From: DAIUFH01 sp036844705
GTDB taxonomy: Bacteria; Bacillota; Clostridia; Tissierellales; Tissierellaceae
DNA: 9,926 bases
Direction of reading: 5' to 3'
NCBI GenBank assembly: GCA_036844705.1
Contig: DAIUFH010000076.1
Location: 1-9,926 of the forward strand
The notes beneath the pieces are model-generated. The model ran no database searches, was not told the origin of the DNA, and saw only the letters and a list, made by a program, of their open reading frames with translations. A program made the position numbers and the translations under genes. Shown here piece after piece: positions 6,900 through 9,926 of this stretch (position 1 is the stretch's first letter; the number at the start of each line of letters is the position of its first letter).

Positions 6900-7628
6900 A
6901 TGGCTCCAAATTATGTGCCCATTGATAAAAAATTCTTTATGCAAACTTTAAAGGAAAAAAAGAGTAGTATCCGAAAACTTGGAAGTAATGACAAAATTAT
7001 AAACACTGAAAGAACCATCCGCAGGGCTTTAAATGCTGGGGAAATGAGTAGAGAACTGCTAAACAGTATTGCAAAAGAGCTTGATATATACCCAGCATTT
7101 CTTTCTGGTGAAATATATCTTTCCATATGTTCAATAAAAAATGATGTTATAAGAAATATTGCATTATCCTCACTGAGAATAAATAATTACCCTTATTTTA
7201 TGAAAGAAAAAGATGAATATCAGATTAATGATTTTCTTAAAAATGTACTAATGCTCTATGATATTTCATTAATGCAATATGAGTATTTTCCATTTGAACG
7301 AAAGATTGAATTTCTACGTGCTCTAGATACTGCAATTATGCCTGTAATAAATCATTTCTTTATACAAGATGCCTACGGGAATGCTGGTCTACCCAACTTG
7401 CAACTCAATAGTATGCGTATTGATCAGTATGAAGAAGAACATTATATGAATATCTGGCTCCAGCAACGAAAGGAAAAGTTTATATCCCAACCTCCAAAAT
7501 GGCATACCTCTAAGCAGATAGAGAAAATGTCCTTGTCGGAAATTCAGGCTCTTGATATGGAACTTCAAAGCGAAGATTTCATTCACGATGATAATGATCC
7601 ATTTGCAGAGAAATATTTACATCGCTAG
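6900..7628 (+). CDS. Helix-turn-helix-like (XRE-type) putative regulator, 242 residues
   Basis: This is the only convincing plus-strand gene. A GTG at 6891 is in frame but forms part of the AGAGGTG ribosome binding site, so the ATG at 6900, six bases after that site, is the start. Residues 9-70 look like a variant XRE-type fold: FFMQTLKEKKSSIRKLG (12-28), TERTIRRALNAGEMSRELL (37-55) as the turn and second helix pair, and SIAKELDIYPAFLSGE (56-71), the usual LA..L.v.p..L.g end of such domains. The C-terminal 170 residues contain a Tyr/Phe-rich helical part (LMLYDISLMQYEYFPFERKI, about 118-137) and an acidic end; I recognise no domain there. It lies in an insertion between two transfer genes that are normally adjacent. 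It probably controls itself and the divergent membrane protein gene. DNA binding is inferred from the N-terminal pattern only. Confidence 0.78.
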   Translation: MAPNYVPIDKKFFMQTLKEKKSSIRKLGSNDKIINTERTIRRALNAGEMSRELLNSIAKELDIYPAFLSGEIYLSICSIKNDVIRNIALSSLRINNYPYFMKEKDEYQINDFLKNVLMLYDISLMQYEYFPFERKIEFLRALDTAIMPVINHFFIQDAYGNAGLPNLQLNSMRIDQYEEEHYMNIWLQQRKEKFISQPPKWHTSKQIEKMSLSEIQALDMELQSEDFIHDDNDPFAEKYLHR

Positions 7629-7638
7629 AAATAAATAG

Positions 7639-7667
7639 GCCTAAGCATCAATTTATGGTGCTTAGGC
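7639..7667 (+). terminator. Hairpin after the regulator gene, likely terminator
   Basis: GCCTAAGCATCA (7639-7650) pairs with TGGTGCTTAGGC (7656-7667) around a 5-nt loop: 12 bp with one wobble pair in plus-strand RNA. It starts 11 nt after the regulator stop codon. The following bases are only modestly T-rich. On the minus strand it would be followed by CTATTTATTTC, so it may stop transcripts from both sides, including read-through from the PrgI-like operon toward virB4. Confidence 0.6.
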
Positions 7668-7745
7668 TGATACCTCTTTACAGAATTCCCTTATTACTTT
7701 CATTTAGGTAAAATATCAAACTAAAATTTTCAATCATTTCTGTTT

Positions 7746-7755
7746 CGCACATTAA
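7746..7755 (+). repeat. Right copy of the 10-bp inverted border motif
   Basis: CGCACATTAA is the reverse complement of 6394-6403. It lies in the 177-bp non-coding stretch 7629-7805, which otherwise holds the regulator terminator, a TTTTTTAAAAAA tract near 7780-7791 and no gene that I can support. Confidence 0.4.
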
Positions 7756-7805
7756 ATATTTTCTCTCTTATATACCTAATTTTTTAAAAAACTTTCTTGG
7801 TATTA

Positions 7806-8399
7806 TCACTCTCCAAGCACAATCCATCTCTCCCCATCATAATCTTCATATTTCTCTGTTGTTATATTCTGCTCATAATATACTCCAAGGAGTCTCTTAA
7901 TATCAGCATTATCTGCTCTTCTAGCTGCAAAGCCTTGATCTTTCAAACTCTTTTCTATTCTTGCAAGATAGGGAAAAACATTTGATTCCTTTTCATCTTT
8001 AAGCCTTAAAATAATTAAAAACTCACGGGCAGTTGCCATCTGTACCTGCATTCTATCAAGGTTAGTACTATCCTGCTGTAACAGTTTTCTTATAATAGGA
8101 TTTTGCTCCATCTCGATTCTTTTTTTCAAATATTGCTTATTATCATCAAAGTTTTCCTTTGAATTAAGACATAACATCTCTATTTCAGCTATTCCTTTCA
8201 ATACAGTCATAAGTGCATATATTCTAGCACTTACACTTTCATCCGATAATACTGAGATATTGGTTGGATGAATTATAAAATATACTAACTCTCCATATGG
8301 AGTTTTAAGGCTATAATCTGTAATTTCATCAATCCCAATAAGTTCTTTAGTAGACTGCTTTTGTCTTTCTTTTTGTTTCTGTTTTCTTCTCAATTTCAT
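7806..8399 (-). CDS. VirB4 N-terminal-like partner protein (conjugation), about 197 residues
   Basis: This protein commonly accompanies the short VirB4 in such elements and resembles the N-terminal part of larger VirB4/TraC ATPases. Visible features are a very basic start (MKLRRKQKQKERQKQ), then ELIGIDEITDYSLKTPYGELVYFIIHPTN (about residues 20-48), the long helical part with MTVLKGIAEIEMLCLNSKEN and QMATAREFLIILRL, and the end KYEDYDGERWIVLGE. There is no Walker A motif, so it is not itself an ATPase. I place the start at the ATG at 8399, which overlaps the PrgI-like stop codon (ATGA), with GGAGG only two bases upstream; an ATG at 8408 is possible but lacks an upstream site. The protein presumably joins VirB4 and the PrgI-like membrane protein at the inner face of the channel. 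Normally virB4 should follow directly, but here a divergent cassette intervenes. Confidence 0.82.
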   Translation of the reverse strand: MKLRRKQKQKERQKQSTKELIGIDEITDYSLKTPYGELVYFIIHPTNISVLSDESVSARIYALMTVLKGIAEIEMLCLNSKENFDDNKQYLKKRIEMEQNPIIRKLLQQDSTNLDRMQVQMATAREFLIILRLKDEKESNVFPYLARIEKSLKDQGFAARRADNADIKRLLGVYYEQNITTEKYEDYDGERWIVLGE

Positions 8400-8653
8400 A
8401 ACCTCCATTCATAGATTTGCTGCTTTATAAGAAAAAAGGCACAGGCATATCGAATAAAATTCAATATACTTGTGTCTTCAAATTTTATAGTTAAGAAAGC
8501 ATATACTGCTGTTATTACAATTGGGGCCATAAACCCCAGCTGTGATAGTGCAAATACAGAAATAAGAAGACCGATTCCAATGATGCCAATGTCTCTTAGT
8601 TCCCATAGCCATAGAGTTGCCTTGGCTTTTAGATTATCTGGATACATATACAC
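8396..8653 (-). CDS. PrgI-like conjugation membrane protein
   Basis: An 85-residue protein with the conserved opening YMYPDNLKAKATLWLWELRD (residues 2-21), two membrane segments (about 22-39 and 42-57) and a hydrophobic C-terminal stretch ending in QQIYEWRL. This matches the small PrgI-like (VirB3-position) inner-membrane component of Gram-positive conjugation systems, encoded just before the VirB4 proteins. The start is a GTG at 8653 with GGAGG eight bases upstream; the ATG at 8647 would be 14 bases away. A second GGAGG lies further upstream. Its stop overlaps the next gene's start, so the two are co-translated. It lies directly downstream of the hairpin repeat 8688-8735. If that hairpin terminates transcription, this operon needs read-through, antitermination or its own promoter; I see no convincing promoter in 8654-8760. 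Confidence 0.85.
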   Translation of the reverse strand: MYMYPDNLKAKATLWLWELRDIGIIGIGLLISVFALSQLGFMAPIVITAVYAFLTIKFEDTSILNFIRYACAFFLIKQQIYEWRL

Positions 8654-8687
8654 TGTTTAATCCTCCGTTTCCTCCTTAAATTCTCTA

Positions 8688-8735
8688 ATAAAATAAGCAA
8701 TCCCTTGTATAATATAATCTACACAAGAGATTGCT
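8688..8735 (-). terminator. Hairpin repeat copy 1, terminator-like, before the PrgI-like gene
   Basis: In minus-strand RNA AGCAATCTCTTGT (8735-8723) pairs over all 13 positions with ACAAGGGATTGCT (8708-8696), with one U-G wobble and a 14-nt loop, followed by TATTTTATT. It lies 26 nt after the stop codon of the 97-residue gene, as a terminator would. The same 48 bp recur at 9871-9918 with 43 of 48 identical bases and an identical loop. It could be a terminator, an attenuator of the transfer operon, or a recombination seam of the module between the copies. Confidence 0.65.
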
Positions 8736-8760
8736 CTATAGTCTATACTCATATATTAAA

Positions 8761-9054
8761 CTACCTACTCAGACTATTTTCATAACTTGATAGCCTTGGA
8801 AATTCCTTTCCATTCTTAAAAAGATAATACTTCCTCAAAGCATTAGAATAGTTACCACTTTTGTTATTCATGTTAGTATTAATTAGCAAAAGTGCATTAT
8901 ACATCTTTTCGTCATTATTTACTACTGAGTCCAAATTCTCACCAAGCATTTTTTCTACAGCTCTAGCTTTACTCATTCTAGATCTTACTGCCTTATCTTT
9001 GCTTGTTATAGTTATTTCTTTAGATAAAAATTCTTCAAATGCAGATTCTATCAT
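8761..9054 (-). CDS. Unrecognised 97-residue protein downstream of the regulator
   Basis: The open frame begins at a GTG (9066) that is part of the GAGGTGG ribosome binding site, so the ATG at 9054, about 8 nt downstream, is taken as the start. The protein is basic and probably helical: MIESAFEEFLSKEIT (1-15), KAVRSRMSKARAVEKMLGEN (21-40), NNDEKMYNALLLINTNM (46-62), and a striking C-terminal block YSNALRKYYLFKNGKEFPRL (69-88). The last block looks like a conserved motif, but I cannot assign it to a named family; it recalls small proteins or extra domains near restriction or phage functions, which is only an impression. It follows the Cro/C1-type regulator by 66 bp on the same strand and ends just before the hairpin repeat, so regulator and partner look like a two-gene accessory unit. 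A toxin-antitoxin or regulator-effector pair is possible but not shown. Confidence 0.7.
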   Translation of the reverse strand: MIESAFEEFLSKEITITSKDKAVRSRMSKARAVEKMLGENLDSVVNNDEKMYNALLLINTNMNNKSGNYSNALRKYYLFKNGKEFPRLSSYENSLSR

Positions 9055-9120
9055 TAGATTTCCCACCTCATTTACAAATTTTTATTTATATTTTATATTG
9101 TTTTGCTCAAATCAATAATT

Positions 9121-9741
9121 TTATAATATATAATCAGAACCTGTAACACCATATTTCCGTTTATTTTCCTCAACTAATATCTTACCATATTCTTGTATTA
9201 ATCTACCTATAAATACTTCTAACTCAATTTTTTCTTCTGGTATATCCTCACATTCATACCAGTCCGCAAAAAGCTTTAATAATTCAATACCCGCGCTTGT
9301 AACTCCTCTTACAAGAGCTTTTTCAAATAGTTCATAGGCCTTATCTGTTTCAATCATTTCCACTGCTTTTATCCCATCTAAAAGCAATCTCTGCCCTTGT
9401 TCATGAACATCAATTTCCCTTAATTGAAGATATTCTTCAAATAAACAACTTGATGTTTTGCCTTCATTTACTTCTTTTATAAGTTTGTAAATGTTTTTTA
9501 TATCACTTTTAAGTTCGTCTCCTTCCTCCTGATAATTGGCTTTTTTATAAATTAGATCTTGTATTTTTACACCTAATACATCACTTATCTCATCTAATTT
9601 ATACAGATCCGGCAAGCTCTCACCACTCTCCCACTTTGTAACTGCCTGCCTTGAAACACCACATAATTCCCCTAGTTTTTCTTGAGTAATGTTTTTTCTC
9701 TTTCTTATTTCCATCAGATTTTCTTTAAAATATATAGTCAT
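9121..9741 (-). CDS. Cro/C1-type (XRE) transcriptional regulator, 206 residues
   Basis: Residues 8-64 form a clear Cro/C1 helix-turn-helix: LMEIRKRKNITQEKLGELCG (9-28), recognition part VSRQAVTKWESGESLPD (29-45), and LDEISDVLGVKIQDLIYKK (49-67). The C-terminal 135 residues are helical and acidic, and one segment (AYELFEKALVRGVTSAGIEL, about 134-153) resembles a single Sel1/TPR-like repeat, suggesting a sensing or partner-binding domain. The length exceeds a plain two-domain repressor. AAGGAGGG lies seven bases before the ATG at 9741, and TTGAAT-17-TAGAAT upstream is a good promoter. A long dyad (9733-9770) covers the ribosome binding site and start codon and abuts the -10, consistent with autoregulation by DNA binding or by an RNA hairpin. 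It is probably transcribed with the 97-residue gene. Confidence 0.9.
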   Translation of the reverse strand: MTIYFKENLMEIRKRKNITQEKLGELCGVSRQAVTKWESGESLPDLYKLDEISDVLGVKIQDLIYKKANYQEEGDELKSDIKNIYKLIKEVNEGKTSSCLFEEYLQLREIDVHEQGQRLLLDGIKAVEMIETDKAYELFEKALVRGVTSAGIELLKLFADWYECEDIPEEKIELEVFIGRLIQEYGKILVEENKRKYGVTGSDYIL

Positions 9742-9770
9742 AGATAATCCCTCCTTATCTTATGACTATA
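9733..9770. promoter_or_regulatory. Long dyad over the regulator's ribosome binding site and start codon
   Basis: TATAGTCATA-GATAA (9733-9747) is complementary to TTATC-T-TATGACTATA (9755-9770): 15 pairs with one bulged base at 9760. The 7 unpaired bases in the middle are the ribosome binding site. As DNA it is a strong candidate operator next to the -10 (9770-9775); as RNA it would lock the AUG in a stem. Confidence 0.65.
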
Positions 9771-9798
9771 TTCTATCCTGCAATTTATCAATATTCAA
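9770..9798 (-). promoter_or_regulatory. Promoter of the Cro/C1-type regulator gene
   Basis: On the minus strand TTGAAT (9798-9793), a 17-bp spacer and TAGAAT (9775-9770) point to the regulator. The -10 differs from consensus at one base. The transcript would begin near 9763, inside the dyad 9733-9770. Confidence 0.62.
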
Positions 9799-9799
9799 C

Positions 9800-9832
9800 C
9801 AACTAAAAAGTTCATTCCGCTACTTTTAGTTG
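9800..9832. promoter_or_regulatory. Second inverted repeat just upstream of the regulator promoter
   Basis: CAACTAAAA (9800-9808) and TTTTAGTTG (9824-9832) are perfect 9-bp inverted repeats with a 15-nt centre, beginning one base from the -35 element. No T-run follows on the minus strand, so a protein-binding site is more likely than a terminator. Its sequence is unlike the dyad at 9733-9770, so a second regulator would be needed. Confidence 0.4.
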
Positions 9833-9870
9833 CATTTTAATCTTTTCTTTCTTCCCCATTAAACTTCTTC

Positions 9871-9918
9871 ATAAAATAAACAATCCCTCGCATAATATAA
9901 TCTACACAAGGAATTGCT
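9871..9918 (-). terminator. Hairpin repeat copy 2, terminator-like, upstream border of the regulator module
   Basis: In minus-strand RNA AGCAATTCCTTGT (9918-9906) pairs at all 13 positions with GCGAGGGATTGTT (9891-9879), using four G-U wobbles, around the same 14-nt loop as copy 1, then TATTTTATG. Against copy 1 there are five substitutions, all in the stem. It probably ends a gene lying beyond the right edge of the window. The sequence downstream of it toward 9833 also resembles the leader before the PrgI-like gene. Confidence 0.6.
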
Positions 9919-9926
9919 ACACTATT

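Noticed and set aside
7678..7752. 24-codon minus-strand frame (MCETEMIENFSLIFYLNESN...) between the ~200-residue gene and the regulator terminator
   Set aside because: It has only a weak GAGAG upstream and no recognisable similarity; it could be a remnant, but support is too thin.
6388..7761. Insertion sequence or transposon with terminal inverted repeats
   Set aside because: No transposase gene lies between the repeats, no target-site duplication is apparent outside them, and only 10 bp match perfectly, so calling it a mobile element is not justified.
7772..7803. ATACC...GGTAT with TTTTTTAAAAAA as a terminator of the ~200-residue gene
   Set aside because: The outer stem is 5 AT-rich pairs, the inner tract is self-complementary without a proper loop, and no T-run follows on the minus strand.
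9812..9835. 7-codon frame ATG...TGA between hairpin copy 2 and the regulator promoter
   Set aside because: The GGGG-containing stretch is too far upstream for a normal ribosome binding site. It is better explained as leader-like sequence, so it is discussed only as part of the repeat.
8688..9918. Integron-like cassette with attC sites
   Set aside because: The gene-plus-hairpin repetition is superficially similar, but there are no GTTRRRY/RYYYAAC core sites or attC arm layout, and no integrase is in view.
1..9926. CRISPR array, tRNA, rRNA or riboswitch
   Set aside because: I saw no regularly spaced repeats, cloverleaf-like segments or known riboswitch cores on either strand by eye.

Overview
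This window looks like part of an integrative conjugative element from a low-GC Firmicute, most likely a Clostridia-class anaerobe. The DNA is strongly AT-rich and nearly every gene has a GGAGG-type ribosome binding site. The gene set (PrgI-like protein, split VirB4 ATPase, amidoligase, gamma-glutamylcyclotransferase, NlpC/P60 peptidase, DUF3846 and DUF6103 proteins) is typical of CTn2/Tn1549-like transfer regions. No rRNA, tRNA, CRISPR array, transposase or integrase is visible.

Layout, read right to left because the transfer genes lie on the minus strand. From 9926 to 8736 there is an accessory module: a Cro/C1-type regulator (9121-9741) and an unrecognised 97-residue protein (8761-9054). 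A 48-bp repeat able to fold into a terminator-like hairpin lies on each side of it (9871-9918 and 8688-8735). From 8653 to 7806 are a PrgI-like membrane protein and a ~200-residue protein read as a detached VirB4 N-terminal partner; their stop and start codons overlap. From 7805 to 6318 there is a second accessory cassette with a divergent gene pair: an 84-residue single-pass membrane protein (minus) and a 242-residue helix-turn-helix-like protein (plus, the only convincing plus-strand gene). From 6317 to 1 the transfer/accessory operon continues with the VirB4 ATPase, an unrecognised 170-residue protein, amidoligase, gamma-glutamylcyclotransferase, an NlpC/P60 peptidase, a DUF6329-like protein, a DUF3846 protein, and a DUF6103-like protein cut by the left edge. 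Spacing in this block is tight (13 bp or less, or overlapping), so it is probably one transcript.

Likely joint function: VirB4, its ~200-residue partner and the PrgI-like protein belong to the inner-membrane engine of the type IV secretion channel, and the NlpC/P60 peptidase would open peptidoglycan locally. The amidoligase and cyclotransferase form a pair known from conjugative elements whose substrate is unknown; making and trimming a gamma-glutamyl or amide-linked peptide, perhaps on the wall, is an inference.

The most interesting parts are the two regulator-led insertions in the transfer backbone. The inner one has divergent promoters whose -10 elements occupy the same base pairs and a perfect 7+7 bp palindrome over them, as in a genetic switch. 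The outer one has diverged hairpin copies whose substitutions all preserve pairing in minus-strand RNA, and a long dyad over the regulator's ribosome binding site and start codon. The start positions given here often differ from the longest open frame, because several longest frames begin at GTG or TTG codons inside or before the ribosome binding site.
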